Below, in pieces: positions 25,298 through 34,753 of a stretch of DNA of 53,703 bases (within the stretch, counting starts at the first letter, position 1; every line of letters starts with the position of its first letter). Under the pieces are notes generated by a model. The model was not told the DNA's origin and ran no database searches. It saw nothing but the letters and a program-made list of their open reading frames with translations. A program made the position numbers and the translations under genes. This DNA comes from Candidatus Epulonipiscium sp. (GTDB taxonomy: Bacteria > Bacillota > Clostridia > Lachnospirales > JAAYNZ01), in contig JAAYNZ010000020.1 in the NCBI GenBank assembly GCA_012520595.1, positions 1-53,703 of the forward strand, read 5' to 3'.

Positions 25298-27712
25298 ATG
25301 AAACGACCTTTGGTATGGGGGACCTGTTTGTATATCGCAGGAATTGTTTTTGGAAAAATAACAGATTCTTTATTGCTGTTTATCTTTTTTTGTTCCTTAC
25401 TGTTAGCATTTACTTGTTGGTGTACAATAAAATATAAATGGCTTGGATTTTATCTTTTTTTATGTTTCTTTTTTTTAGGTTTTTCTCGTATGTATGGAAT
25501 GAAAGCAAAGGATATGGATGCTTATTTTCATACATTTTCAGCTTATTTAGAAGAGAATCCAATAGAGGGTACTGTAAAAAGTATTCAGTACAATAAACAA
25601 AAAAAATTTTCAAAAGCTTTGATTAAAGTAAAATGGGAAAATTTTCAAGGATTCCAAGAGAAAGAAAAACTTTTATTTAAGAAAATTCCTGCTATTCATA
25701 TCCAACTTTATACAGAAGAACCAGTAGAGTTACAAATACAAGATCAAATTTGGTTTAAAGGTCAATTAAAGAAGTTAGAAGGACCAAGAAATCCAGGTGA
25801 TTTTGATCAAAAACAGTACGGAAAAATTCAAGGTTTTGATTTTATTTGTTATGGGACCATCGAAAAACGTAATCCTACTACCTCTTTTCATTTTTACTCA
25901 TGGTTACAGCAAGGAAATCAAAAGTTTCAACAGGTTTATGATAGGATTTTACCATCTACACAAGCCGCTGTTATAAAAGCAATGCTGCTAGGAGAGCGAC
26001 AAGAATTAGAAATGGAGACGAAAGATTTATATAAAAAAGCTGGCATTTCCCATATATTAGCCATTTCAGGACTTCATATTTCCATTATAGGCTTATTGAT
26101 CTTTCGTGGATTGCAATGGTTTCGAATTTCGAAACCTATAGGAGCAGGGATTACAATATGTTTACTTATATTTTACTGCCTATTTGTGGGAAACAGTGTA
26201 TCTACTATGCGAGCAGTTATAATGATGAGTTGTATTTTGGGAGGTTATCTATTTCTTCGTACCCCAGATACCTTTACTTCATTAGCCTTTTCAGCTCTTG
26301 TATTATTATTTAAGCAGCCTTTTTATTTATGGGATGTAGGATTTCAGTTATCTTATGGAGCAGTCCTTGGCTTGCTTGTTTTTTCTCCCTTAATAGCAAA
26401 AGCTTATTTTATACCTTCCTGGTTGCGTTCTTCTATGGGAGCTAGTATAGCAGCTAGCCTAGCTACTTTTCCTATGGTAGCCTATCATTTTTATTACATT
26501 CCTTTATATGGGATCTTGTTAAATGTTCTGATTGTTCCTTTTCTTGTATTACTTATCTTTTTTGGTATGATAGCTGGTATTTTTGGCATTTTTTCAGTGA
26601 TGATAGGACAATTTATGGTAGGAATTGTTTATTATATTCTTTTATTTTATGAAGCATTGGCTCGTTTTACAACCCAATTACCCAAAGGGTATTTGCTGGT
26701 AGGTTCGCCTTCTTTCTATTTTCTTTTTTTATATTATATCCTCTTTTTTGTATCAGCTTGGCATTTTTCTAAGGCATTACCAAAGAGAAAAGTAAGCCAT
26801 AAAAGGTACCTTTATTTTTTAGGAATAACAAGTGTTTTTTTCATGTTTTATCTTTTATTTCCTAAGCCATTAGAAATCGTTTTTTTAGATGTTGGACAAG
26901 GCGATTGTACAATTATTCATACATCCACGAATCAGCATTTTATTATTGATGGTGGAGGTTTTTTATTTCATGAAGAAGGACAAGCCAATACAGGAAAAAC
27001 CATTATTTATCCTTATTTAGAATACAAAGGAATACATAAAATAGATGGGATTTTTTTGACCCATCCCCATGGTGATCATATAATAGGATTAATAGAGTTA
27101 GTAGAACTTATACCCATAGACCAATTTTTTGTACCACAAGCTTCTTTAGAAAATCATCCTCTATACCTTCAACTTCTTCATAAAACAAGACAAAATCAGA
27201 TCCCTATTTACCATATAGAAGAGGGGCATCATTTACAAGTCGGAGATATTGGTTTTGATTGTTTATTTGCAGGTTATGGGAATCAGCTATATGAAGAAGA
27301 CAATTGGAACACTACTTCATTGGTTTTATATTTAAAATATAAACAAATATCTTTTTTATTTACTGGAGATATTGAAGCTTCAGAAGAAGAATATTTAACA
27401 CAGAAATATTCAGCTTTATTAAGAGATGTAACGTTTTTAAAAGTGCCTCATCATGGTTCTCTTACTTCTTCAACAGAGTTGTTTTTGAATACAATAAAAC
27501 CCGCAGCAGCTGTGATTAGTAGCGGAAAGAATTCATATGGGCACCCTCACCCAATGGTTTTGCAGCGATATCAAGAAAAAGGTATTCCCATTTATTTGAC
27601 ACAAACAGAAGGAACTGTTATTTGTAAAACCTTTGGAAAGCAAACAAAAGCATATTCGGTTTTAGGAAAGAGAAAGGAACGATTATATGGAAAGGCTCAA
27701 AGAGGATCTTAA
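25298..27712 (+). CDS. comEC: ComEC/Rec2 DNA-uptake channel protein
   Basis: ComEC forms the inner-membrane channel for single-stranded DNA in transformation. The 804-residue protein has N-terminal membrane segments, an OB-like soluble domain (about 95-200, with GPRNPGDFD), the competence domain with many membrane helices (ISHILAISGLHISIIG, then WDVGFQLSYGAVLG) and a C-terminal metallo-beta-lactamase domain with FLDVGQGDCTIIH, THPHGDHIIG and PHHGS. The HxHxDH metal motif is intact (HPHGDH), as in forms suspected of nuclease activity. ATG 25298 follows GGGGTGGAG; GTG 25268 is less likely. Its end overlaps holA by 26 bases. Confidence 0.94.
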   Translation: MKRPLVWGTCLYIAGIVFGKITDSLLLFIFFCSLLLAFTCWCTIKYKWLGFYLFLCFFFLGFSRMYGMKAKDMDAYFHTFSAYLEENPIEGTVKSIQYNKQKKFSKALIKVKWENFQGFQEKEKLLFKKIPAIHIQLYTEEPVELQIQDQIWFKGQLKKLEGPRNPGDFDQKQYGKIQGFDFICYGTIEKRNPTTSFHFYSWLQQGNQKFQQVYDRILPSTQAAVIKAMLLGERQELEMETKDLYKKAGISHILAISGLHISIIGLLIFRGLQWFRISKPIGAGITICLLIFYCLFVGNSVSTMRAVIMMSCILGGYLFLRTPDTFTSLAFSALVLLFKQPFYLWDVGFQLSYGAVLGLLVFSPLIAKAYFIPSWLRSSMGASIAASLATFPMVAYHFYYIPLYGILLNVLIVPFLVLLIFFGMIAGIFGIFSVMIGQFMVGIVYYILLFYEALARFTTQLPKGYLLVGSPSFYFLFLYYILFFVSAWHFSKALPKRKVSHKRYLYFLGITSVFFMFYLLFPKPLEIVFLDVGQGDCTIIHTSTNQHFIIDGGGFLFHEEGQANTGKTIIYPYLEYKGIHKIDGIFLTHPHGDHIIGLIELVELIPIDQFFVPQASLENHPLYLQLLHKTRQNQIPIYHIEEGHHLQVGDIGFDCLFAGYGNQLYEEDNWNTTSLVLYLKYKQISFLFTGDIEASEEEYLTQKYSALLRDVTFLKVPHHGSLTSSTELFLNTIKPAAAVISSGKNSYGHPHPMVLQRYQEKGIPIYLTQTEGTVICKTFGKQTKAYSVLGKRKERLYGKAQRGS

Positions 27713-28676
27713 AACAGGACAGTTTCAAAAGCTATATTTGTTTTATGGAGAAGAAGAATATTTAAAAAAACACTATTTGCAAGAAATTTCAAAAAAAATC
27801 ATTCCAACGGGTCAAGAACTTATGAATATAAGTATATTTGAAGGAAATCAAGTTTCCCCTCAGCAAATCATAGAAGCTGTAGAGACTCTTCCTTTTTTGG
27901 TAGAAAAAAGATTGGTTATTGTTAAAAATAGTGAATTATTTAAAGGAGGAAGGGCAGATGATACTCAAAAAATAGTTGACTTTTTCTCCTTGATTCCTTC
28001 CACTTGCTGCTTATTATTTATTGAATCAGAGATTGATCGTAGAAATAAAGGATTTAAAGCCCTTCAGAAATGGGGACGTAGTGTTACTTTTTCTTATTTA
28101 CAGGAAAAAGATTTAGTTACTTGGATTAAAAAAGCATTCAAGAGAAACAGGAAAAACATTGATACACAAACTACATTATATTTGTTAAGAATCGTTGGAT
28201 CTGACATGGAAAGATTAGAAGGGGAAATTGAAAAGATCATTTCTTATGTTATAGGAGAAGAAATACAAAAAAAGGATATTGATGCAATTTGTATTCCTTC
28301 TTTAGAAGTTAGGATTTTTGAATTGGTAAAAGCCTTAGGGAATAAACAAAGCCAAAAAGCGTTAGAAATTTACTCGAATTTAATTTTGATAAAAGAATCC
28401 CCTCATATGATTTTAGCTATGATTACCCGACAATTTCGGCTTATCCTACAAGTTAAATATTTGCAGGAACAAGGAATGTCCCAAAGTCAAATTGGAGCAA
28501 GATTAGGACTAAGAAATTTTATTGTAAGGGATTGTTTACAACAAGGAAAAGGATTTTCTATGAACACACTAAAACAAGCTCTTCATGAAAGTTTAGAAAC
28601 GGACGTGAATATAAAAACAGGAATCGTAGATGGAGTCTTGGGGGTAGAGATGTTACTGATTAAGTATTCCCATTAA
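27687..28676 (+). CDS. holA: DNA polymerase III delta subunit
   Basis: Clamp-loader subunit that opens the beta sliding clamp. The 329-residue protein matches HolA/YqeN: LYLFYGEEEYLKKHYLQEI near the start (degenerate nucleotide-binding region), FLVEKRLVIVKNSELFKGG near 70-90, and the C-terminal helical collar domain with ILAMITRQFRLILQVKYL and LGLRNFIVRDCL. ATG 27687 lies inside the end of comEC with AAAGGAAC upstream, an arrangement shared with B. subtilis comEC-yqeN. Ends at a large shared terminator. Confidence 0.94.
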   Translation: MERLKEDLKTGQFQKLYLFYGEEEYLKKHYLQEISKKIIPTGQELMNISIFEGNQVSPQQIIEAVETLPFLVEKRLVIVKNSELFKGGRADDTQKIVDFFSLIPSTCCLLFIESEIDRRNKGFKALQKWGRSVTFSYLQEKDLVTWIKKAFKRNRKNIDTQTTLYLLRIVGSDMERLEGEIEKIISYVIGEEIQKKDIDAICIPSLEVRIFELVKALGNKQSQKALEIYSNLILIKESPHMILAMITRQFRLILQVKYLQEQGMSQSQIGARLGLRNFIVRDCLQQGKGFSMNTLKQALHESLETDVNIKTGIVDGVLGVEMLLIKYSH

Positions 28677-28699
28677 CTTATATTTTTTAGAATAAGAGA

Positions 28700-28755
28700 A
28701 ATAAAAAGCATAAAAATTGCTCTTTTTTAAAAGAGCAAATTTTATGCTTTTTATT
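28700..28755. terminator. Bidirectional terminator between holA and rpsT
   Basis: Arms of 27 bases (28700-28726 and 28729-28755) pair with a single mismatch and a two-base loop. It is the longest hairpin in the window and ends convergent holA and rpsT, overlapping the rpsT stop codon. Confidence 0.88.
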
Positions 28756-29020
28756 ATTGTGCCATGGAATTTACCATTTTTGTTAACTGAGAAACCTTAC
28801 GCGCTGCGTTATTTTTATGGAAAATCCCTTTTGTAGCTGCTTTATTAATTTTAGAAACCGCATTTTTTAAGTTTGTTTCTGCTAATGTTTGATTTCCTTC
28901 ATTTACAGCTGCTAATACTTTTTTAGTAGCAGTTTTAACTTGGGATTTTATCATTTTATTTCTTAAAGTTTTCTTAGAAATAATTTTAATTCTTTTTTGT
29001 GCAGATTTAATATTTGCCAC
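28754..29020 (-). CDS. rpsT: 30S ribosomal protein S20
   Basis: Small basic 16S rRNA-binding protein; 88 residues from GTG 29020, reading MANIKSAQKRIKIISKKT and ending in FHKNNAARKVSQLTKMVNS, typical S20. GTG 29020 is chosen because AAGGAGG (29029-29035 on this strand) is eight bases upstream; GTG 29029 lies in that site. Transcribed opposite to its neighbours, as in B. subtilis between yqeN and gpr. Confidence 0.97.
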   Translation of the reverse strand: MANIKSAQKRIKIISKKTLRNKMIKSQVKTATKKVLAAVNEGNQTLAETNLKNAVSKINKAATKGIFHKNNAARKVSQLTKMVNSMAQ

Positions 29021-29097
29021 AACGCTCACCTCCTTATTGCGTGGTGTTTTTTAAAAACGTACCGAAACAAAATACATATAAAATAACATGCCTTATT

Positions 29098-29126
29098 ATT
29101 CTAATCGAAAGTTGTCTTAAAGTCAA
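29098..29126 (-). promoter_or_regulatory. Sigma-A promoter of rpsT
   Basis: On the minus strand: TTGACT (29126-29121), 17 bases, TAGAAT (29103-29098). A near-consensus housekeeping promoter giving a leader of roughly 70 bases before rpsT. Confidence 0.75.
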
Positions 29127-29127
29127 T

Positions 29128-29155
29128 GCATATATGAAAAAATAGTGGAGAAAAT
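29128..29155 (+). promoter_or_regulatory. Sigma-F/G-like promoter of gpr
   Basis: GCATA (29128-29132), 14 bases, GGAGAAAAT (29147-29155) followed by A. The -10 matches the B. subtilis forespore sigma-F pattern GGnnAnAnTR; the spacer is one base shorter than usual. gpr is a sigma-F/sigma-G gene in B. subtilis. Confidence 0.5.
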
Positions 29156-29184
29156 ATAAAGAGACAAAAAACAGGAGGGATTTT

Positions 29185-30174
29185 ATGACTTTTTTTCAAA
29201 CAAGAACCGATTTGGCCATTGAAGCTCGGGAGATGATACAAAAAGAAGACCAGACTGGGGAAATTCCAGGAGTAAAAGTAGAGATGGAGCAAAAGGAAGA
29301 CTTAAAATTGAAAATAACAAAAGTAAAAATCATGGATAATAAAGGGGCAGAAGTAATGGGAAAACCAATAGGAACTTATGTTACCATTGAAAGCCCATTT
29401 CTAAAAGAAAATGATATGGATACTCATGAAGATTTTATTCGAATTGTAGGAAAAGAATTAATTCGTTTAAAAGAATTATCAGAAGAAGATGTTATTTTAG
29501 TCGTGGGTTTAGGAAACTGGAATGTAACCCCAGATGCTCTAGGTCCTAAAGTGGTTTCTCAATTAGTAGTTACAAGGCATTTAATGGAATATATGCCTGA
29601 ACAAATCGATGAATCACTTCGTTCTGTTAGTGCTATATCACCAGGGGTTTTAGGAATTACAGGGATTGAGACAGGAGAAATTATTCAGGGCATTGTGGAT
29701 AAGATCGCTCCAGATGTAGTCATTGCTATTGATGCTTTAGCAGCTAGAAAAGCTAGTCGAGTCAATACAGCTATTCAAATGTCTGATACAGGCGTTCATC
29801 CTGGATCAGGTGTAGGAAATAAACGAATGGGTCTCAATAAAGAAACCTTAGGTGTTCCAGTTATTGCAGTTGGAGTTCCTACAGTGATTGATGCCGCTAC
29901 TTTAGTCAATGATACAATGGATCAATTATTAGATACTATGAAAGCAGAGGCAATGAAGGAAGGTCCTTTTTATGAAATGCTACAAAATGTAAACAAAGAA
30001 GAAAAATATCAGTTAATTCGAGAAATATTAGCTCCTTATGTAGGCAATCTTTTTGTAACTCCAAAAGATATTGATGCAACCATTGATCGGCTGGCTCATC
30101 TGATTGCTCAAGGAATCAATATGGCTTTACATCCAGGCTTAGATACAAAAGATATAGGTCGATATATCAATTAA
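29185..30174 (+). CDS. gpr: Germination protease GPR
   Basis: Aspartate-dependent protease (family A25) that degrades small acid-soluble spore proteins during germination. The 329-residue protein shows TRTDLAIEA at residues 6-14 (the conserved start of the mature enzyme, implying a very short pro-segment), VVGLGNWNVTPDALGPKVV near 108-126 with the conserved aspartate, DVVIAIDALAARKASRVN and SDTGVHPGSGVGNKR. ATG 29185 follows ACAGGAGGG. It is followed by spoIIP, the standard order. A clear marker that the organism makes endospores. Confidence 0.96.
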   Translation: MTFFQTRTDLAIEAREMIQKEDQTGEIPGVKVEMEQKEDLKLKITKVKIMDNKGAEVMGKPIGTYVTIESPFLKENDMDTHEDFIRIVGKELIRLKELSEEDVILVVGLGNWNVTPDALGPKVVSQLVVTRHLMEYMPEQIDESLRSVSAISPGVLGITGIETGEIIQGIVDKIAPDVVIAIDALAARKASRVNTAIQMSDTGVHPGSGVGNKRMGLNKETLGVPVIAVGVPTVIDAATLVNDTMDQLLDTMKAEAMKEGPFYEMLQNVNKEEKYQLIREILAPYVGNLFVTPKDIDATIDRLAHLIAQGINMALHPGLDTKDIGRYIN

Positions 30175-30193
30175 GGACTAGTTATTATTTTAA

Positions 30194-30222
30194 TCATAAT
30201 GTACTCCTCTTTATAATATGCT
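30194..30222 (+). promoter_or_regulatory. Sigma-E-like promoter of spoIIP
   Basis: TCATAAT (30194-30200), 14 bases, AATATGCT (30215-30222): 6 of 7 at -35 but weaker at -10. An overlapping TATAAT at 30212-30217 lacks a good -35. spoIIP has a sigma-E promoter in B. subtilis. Confidence 0.4.
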
Positions 30223-30296
30223 ATAAAAGAAGAAAATTTTCATAAATTTCTATTGAAGGTTTTTACACAGCATGGATAAAGAGAGGTGCAGTAAAG

Positions 30297-31577
30297 ATGC
30301 GGATTCACACCATTGAAGGAAAAAAAGTAATACAAGGTTTCATATGGGTTTTGATTTGTGCAATATTGTTCTATGTGGTTTATCGAATTTTTATTACATC
30401 TTATTTGTCACCCCCCTCCTATGTTTCAATGAGTGCCATTCCAAAGGAGGGGAAAATTCCTCTTCATGTATACCAACGTTGGCTAGGAGAAAGTGTACCA
30501 CATATGGATAAGGCAAAAACATTTTCAAAGGATCATTTTTCTATCTTTCTTTTGCAGTGGGTGACTCATTTAAATTTTAATAATAAGACGACTTTGTTGG
30601 ATGGGGTGATCCCTTATATTTCTTATGTAAATCAACAGCAGATGAAAGAAATTTCCTTAGTAGAAGTATATCCACGGTTAAAAAGTAAAAAGAAAAATCC
30701 TCAGGATTCACAGGAAGAAATCTTTGATGAATCCATTGATTTTTTTAAAAAAGAGGATTCTACAACTTCACTCCCATCCCATTTGCCATTGACTATAACA
30801 GAAGAAAATCTTAAAGATATGAATTTTTTATTGAAGAATCTTTATAACATAGAAGGGAATATGCCACTAACAATTAATGATTTCCCTACTCAAACTTTTT
30901 TAATGAAAGATTTAAAATTGCAGCCAGCTAGGTCAGAAGAACCTAAAATTTTGATTTTTCACACTCACTCTCAAGAAGCTTTCAAGGATAGTCGTCCAGG
31001 AAAAGTGGAAGATACAGTAGTAGGATTAGGACAAACATTAACAGATATTCTTAGAAATCAATATGGAGTAGGAGTCATTCATGATACAGGAATGTATGAT
31101 GTAGTAAATGGCCGGGAGTATCGAACAAACTCCTATGAAAGAGCAGAAAAACCGATTTTAGATCTTCTCAAAAAACACCCAAGTGTTGAAGTTGTCATTG
31201 ATCTCCATCGTGATGGAGTTCTTGATCATGTTCGACTAGAAACGAATATCCAAGGGAAACCCACTGCTAAAATTATGTTTGTAAATGGAATTTGTAAAAT
31301 TGCATCTGATGGAAAAATGCGGTCTTTGGATTATTTACCTAATCCTTATCTAGAAGATAATATGGCTTTCAGTCTTCAAATGCAACTCAAGGCCAATGAA
31401 CTTTATCCTGGATTAACTCGTAAAATTTATATTAAGCCCTATCGTTATAGTCTACATATGAAACCCAAATCTCTTTTAATCGAAGTAGGAGCCCAAACAA
31501 ATACGGTAGAAGAAGCTTATAATGCCATGGAACCTTTGGCTCACATTTTAATGACTGTTCTTAGAGAAGAAGGTTAG
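30297..31577 (+). CDS. spoIIP: Stage II sporulation protein P, engulfment amidase/endopeptidase
   Basis: SpoIIP cleaves stem peptides and crosslinks and works with SpoIID and SpoIIM to thin septal peptidoglycan for forespore engulfment. The 426-residue protein has one N-terminal membrane segment (about 13-35), a variable middle part with a charged linker (about 135-170), and the catalytic domain with HTHSQEAF (H222, H224), VVIDLHRDG (near 300) and the glutamate of LLIEVGAQTNT. ATG 30297 follows GAGAGGTG. The lepA promoter begins right after its stop codon. Confidence 0.94.
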   Translation: MRIHTIEGKKVIQGFIWVLICAILFYVVYRIFITSYLSPPSYVSMSAIPKEGKIPLHVYQRWLGESVPHMDKAKTFSKDHFSIFLLQWVTHLNFNNKTTLLDGVIPYISYVNQQQMKEISLVEVYPRLKSKKKNPQDSQEEIFDESIDFFKKEDSTTSLPSHLPLTITEENLKDMNFLLKNLYNIEGNMPLTINDFPTQTFLMKDLKLQPARSEEPKILIFHTHSQEAFKDSRPGKVEDTVVGLGQTLTDILRNQYGVGVIHDTGMYDVVNGREYRTNSYERAEKPILDLLKKHPSVEVVIDLHRDGVLDHVRLETNIQGKPTAKIMFVNGICKIASDGKMRSLDYLPNPYLEDNMAFSLQMQLKANELYPGLTRKIYIKPYRYSLHMKPKSLLIEVGAQTNTVEEAYNAMEPLAHILMTVLREEG

Positions 31578-31579
31578 GC

Positions 31580-31608
31580 TTGAGGATTCCTCCGCCCTAT
31601 GCTATAAT
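31580..31608 (+). promoter_or_regulatory. Sigma-A promoter of lepA-hemW
   Basis: TTGAGG (31580-31585), 17 bases, TATAAT (31603-31608), starting two bases after the spoIIP stop codon. Confidence 0.75.
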
Positions 31609-31666
31609 ATCCATCAGCACAATGGATTATAAGTTTAAAGGTATAGATTTTTTAAAATATCTATAC
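31609..31666 (+). promoter_or_regulatory. Two hairpins in the lepA leader
   Basis: ATCCAT/ATGGAT (31609-31614 with 31622-31627) and GTATAGAT/ATCTATAC (31641-31648 with 31659-31666) occupy the short leader before the Shine-Dalgarno GAAGGAGG at 31673. The first would form at the very 5' end of the transcript. Confidence 0.4.
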
Positions 31667-31690
31667 TAAGACGAAGGAGGAATTCCGTCA

Positions 31691-33499
31691 ATGTCTTCAA
31701 GCAGACAAGATCATATTAGAAATTTTTGCATTATCGCACATATTGATCATGGAAAATCCACCCTTGCCGATCGAATTATCCAAACAACAGGATTGCTTAC
31801 TGAAAGAGAAATGCAAGAGCAGATTCTAGATAATATGGATTTAGAACGGGAGAGAGGGATTACAATTAAATCCCAATGTGTTCGTTTAATTTACAAGGCA
31901 AAAAATGGTGAAGAATATATTTTCAATTTAATTGACACTCCAGGTCATGTGGATTTTAATTATGAAGTATCCCGTAGTTTAGCAGCTTGTGAAGGTGCTA
32001 TTTTAGTTGTGGATGCAGCCCAAGGAATTGAAGCACAAACATTGGCAAATGTATACTTAGCATTAGAACATAATTTAGAAATTTTACCTGTTATCAATAA
32101 AATTGATTTGCCTAGTGCAAACCCAGATATGGTAAAAAAAGAGATAGAAGATATTATTGGTCTACCAGCCATGGATGCTCCTTTGATTTCAGCCAAAATA
32201 GGATTAAATATAGAAGAAGTTTTGGAGAAAATTGTAGAGGTAATTCCCTCCCCTCAAGGAGATCGTGAAGCTCCTCTGAAAGCGCTTGTTTTTGATTCGG
32301 TTTATGATGCTTATCGTGGAGTCATTGTATTTTGTCGTATTAAAGAAGGTAGCATTAAAAAAGGGATGAATGTCCGTATGATGGCTACAGGAAAAGAGTT
32401 TGAAGTAGTCGAAGTAGGTTTTTTTGGAGCTGGTCAATTCATTCCTACTGATGAACTTACTCCAGGTACAGTAGGGTATTTTACTGCCAGTATCAAAAAC
32501 TTAAAGGATACGCGAGTAGGAGATACAGTAACAAATGTCAACAATCCTACCCAAGAACCTTTACCAGGATATAAAAAGGTAAACCCCATGGTATATTGCG
32601 GGATGTATCCAGCTGATGGAGCCAAGTACGAGGATTTAAAAGAATCATTAGAAAAGTTACAATTGAATGATGCGGCTCTTTATTTTGAACCAGAAACGTC
32701 AGCAGCTTTAGGATTTGGATTTCGTTGTGGATTTTTAGGCTTATTACATTTAGAAATTATTCAAGAAAGATTAGAAAGAGAATATAATATTGATTTAGTT
32801 ACAACAGCTCCTAGTGTTATTTATAAAGTATATAAGACAAATGAAGAAATGATTCTTTTATCCAATCCTACGGAATTACCTTCACCAGCTGAAATTGATT
32901 ATATGGAAGAACCCATTGTAAAAGCGGAAATAATGGTTCCTACTGATTACATAGGAGCCATTATGGAGCTGTGCCAAGAACGTAGAGGGGTTTATATTAG
33001 TATGCAATATTTAGATGAAACTCGAGCTTTATTAACATACGAGTTGCCCTTAAATGAAATTATTTATGATTTTTTTGATGCGTTAAAATCCAGAACACGA
33101 GGATATGCCTCTTTTGATTATGAATTAATTGGTTATCAACAATCCGATTTAGTTAAATTAGACATTATGATTAATCGCGAAGTAGTAGATGCTCTTTCTT
33201 TTATTGTTCATGAATCAAAAGCTTATGAACGAGGACGTAAAATTGCTGAAAAATTAAAAGATGAAATTCCAAGACATTTATTTGAAATTCCTATTCAAGC
33301 TGCTATTGGTCAGAAAGTCATAGCCAGAGAAACCATTCGAGCTCTTCGAAAAGATGTATTAGCCAAATGTTATGGAGGAGATATTAGTCGAAAGCGGAAA
33401 TTATTAGAAAAGCAAAAAGAAGGTAAGAAAAGAATGCGTCAAGTAGGTAATGTTGAAGTACCTCAATCAGCTTTTATGAGTGTTTTAAAATTGGAGTAA
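31691..33499 (+). CDS. lepA: Translation elongation factor 4
   Basis: Ribosomal GTPase LepA/EF4, implicated in initiation and back-translocation. The 602-residue length is standard. GTPase motifs: AHIDHGKST (P-loop), RGITIKSQ (switch I), DTPGHVDF (G3), NKIDLP (G4), SAK (G5); followed by the EF-G-like domains II, III and V and the LepA-specific C-terminal domain ending [22 protein letters not shown] 31691 follows GAAGGAGG. hemW starts seven bases after its stop. Confidence 0.97.
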   Translation: MSSSRQDHIRNFCIIAHIDHGKSTLADRIIQTTGLLTEREMQEQILDNMDLERERGITIKSQCVRLIYKAKNGEEYIFNLIDTPGHVDFNYEVSRSLAACEGAILVVDAAQGIEAQTLANVYLALEHNLEILPVINKIDLPSANPDMVKKEIEDIIGLPAMDAPLISAKIGLNIEEVLEKIVEVIPSPQGDREAPLKALVFDSVYDAYRGVIVFCRIKEGSIKKGMNVRMMATGKEFEVVEVGFFGAGQFIPTDELTPGTVGYFTASIKNLKDTRVGDTVTNVNNPTQEPLPGYKKVNPMVYCGMYPADGAKYEDLKESLEKLQLNDAALYFEPETSAALGFGFRCGFLGLLHLEIIQERLEREYNIDLVTTAPSVIYKVYKTNEEMILLSNPTELPSPAEIDYMEEPIVKAEIMVPTDYIGAIMELCQERRGVYISMQYLDETRALLTYELPLNEIIYDFFDALKSRTRGYASFDYELIGYQQSDLVKLDIMINREVVDALSFIVHESKAYERGRKIAEKLKDEIPRHLFEIPIQAAIGQKVIARETIRALRKDVLAKCYGGDISRKRKLLEKQKEGKKRMRQVGNVEVPQSAFMSVLKLE

Positions 33500-33506
33500 A
33501 ATAACA

Positions 33507-34649
33507 ATGAAAAAAACGATCGGTTTATATATTCATATTCCTTTTTGTAAATCCAAATGTTATTACTGTGATTTTTTATCTAAACCCAATCAGGAAGATT
33601 ATTTTCAAGCCTATGTTCGAGCCTTAGAGAAGGAAATGTTAGCTTATCATAAACTGCTTTCTGATTATGTAGTAACAAGCATTTTTATTGGAGGAGGCAC
33701 GCCGACGATTCTTCCAATCGAATTATTACAAAAAATAGGGATTCGGTTAGGCGAACTTTTTTTTATCGATCCTAAGGCTGAATTTACTATTGAATCCAAT
33801 CCAGGAACACTTTCTTTTGAAGCATTAAGTGGATTAAAAAAAACAGGAGTAAATCGGTTAAGTATTGGTTTACAAGCTTTTCAAAATAGACTATTAAAAA
33901 AATTAGGACGAGCCCATACCCTAGAACAGTTTTTACAAAATTATGAAAATGCTTTAAAGGTTGGTTTTGACAATATTAATATTGATTTAATGTTTGGATT
34001 GCCAGAACAAGAAACACGAGATTGGGAAGAGTCTTTATTAAAAGTGATTCAATTAGATCCACCTCATCTTTCTTGTTATAGTTTGATTTTAGAAGAAGGT
34101 ACTCCTTTTTTTAGGATGTGGGATCAAGGTCATCTCCTGTTACCCACGGAAGACGATACACTCCAGATGTATCGAAAGTGTATTCAGATGCTAACAGATG
34201 CAGGCTATGAACATTATGAAATTTCTAATTTTGCAAAGCCTCAAAGAAAATGTAAACATAATCTAAGATATTGGAATTGTGATGAATATGTGGGATTGGG
34301 AGTAGGAGCTCATTCTTATTTTCAAGGAATTCGATACCATAACCAAGAAAATCTAGCTCAATATATAAAAGAAAGCTACTGTCTTCAAAAATTGCAAAAA
34401 GATCCACAAGCTATACATGCTAAAGAAGCTTATGAGGAATATATGTTTTTAGGTTTACGTTTGATTCAAGGAGTATCAAAGGAAGAATTTTATCATCGTT
34501 TTCAACGATCAATGGAAGAAGTATATGGATCTGTCTTGCAAAAATTAGTCAAACTAGGATTGTTAAAAGAAGAAGAAAACAACGTTAAATTGACAAAACG
34601 GGGGCTAGAAGTAGGTAATGTAGTTTTTGAACAATTTTTATTGGAATAA
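33507..34649 (+). CDS. hemW: HemW-type radical SAM heme chaperone
   Basis: HemW binds heme and a 4Fe-4S cluster and belongs to the family once annotated as oxygen-independent coproporphyrinogen III oxidase. The 380-residue protein starts KTIGLYIHIPFCKSKCYYCDF with cluster cysteines 14, 18 and 21 (CxxxCxxC), has GGGTPT (SAM-binding) and the C-terminal HemN domain; the extra N-terminal cysteine and extension of true HemN are missing, favouring HemW. Position lepA-hemW-hrcA is the usual one. The ribosome binding site GGAG overlaps the lepA stop. Confidence 0.92.
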   Translation: MKKTIGLYIHIPFCKSKCYYCDFLSKPNQEDYFQAYVRALEKEMLAYHKLLSDYVVTSIFIGGGTPTILPIELLQKIGIRLGELFFIDPKAEFTIESNPGTLSFEALSGLKKTGVNRLSIGLQAFQNRLLKKLGRAHTLEQFLQNYENALKVGFDNINIDLMFGLPEQETRDWEESLLKVIQLDPPHLSCYSLILEEGTPFFRMWDQGHLLLPTEDDTLQMYRKCIQMLTDAGYEHYEISNFAKPQRKCKHNLRYWNCDEYVGLGVGAHSYFQGIRYHNQENLAQYIKESYCLQKLQKDPQAIHAKEAYEEYMFLGLRLIQGVSKEEFYHRFQRSMEEVYGSVLQKLVKLGLLKEEENNVKLTKRGLEVGNVVFEQFLLE

Positions 34650-34664
34650 ATATAAAAATATCAC

Positions 34665-34693
34665 TTGACAAATAAAAGATAGAGTGATACTTT
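34665..34693 (+). promoter_or_regulatory. Heat-shock promoter of the hrcA operon
   Basis: TTGACA (34665-34670), 17 bases, TACTTT (34688-34693), directly upstream of the CIRCE operator. The -35 is perfect, the -10 moderate. Confidence 0.65.
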
Positions 34694-34704
34694 TATGTCA
34701 GATG

Positions 34705-34731
34705 TTAGCACTCACAACGCTAGAGTGCTAA
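34705..34731. promoter_or_regulatory. CIRCE operator (HrcA-binding site)
   Basis: A perfect CIRCE element: TTAGCACTC (34705-34713), nine bases, GAGTGCTAA (34723-34731). HrcA binds it and represses hrcA-grpE-dnaK until heat shock. Confidence 0.97.
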
Positions 34732-34753
34732 CAATAATAAAGGAAGGGATAGT

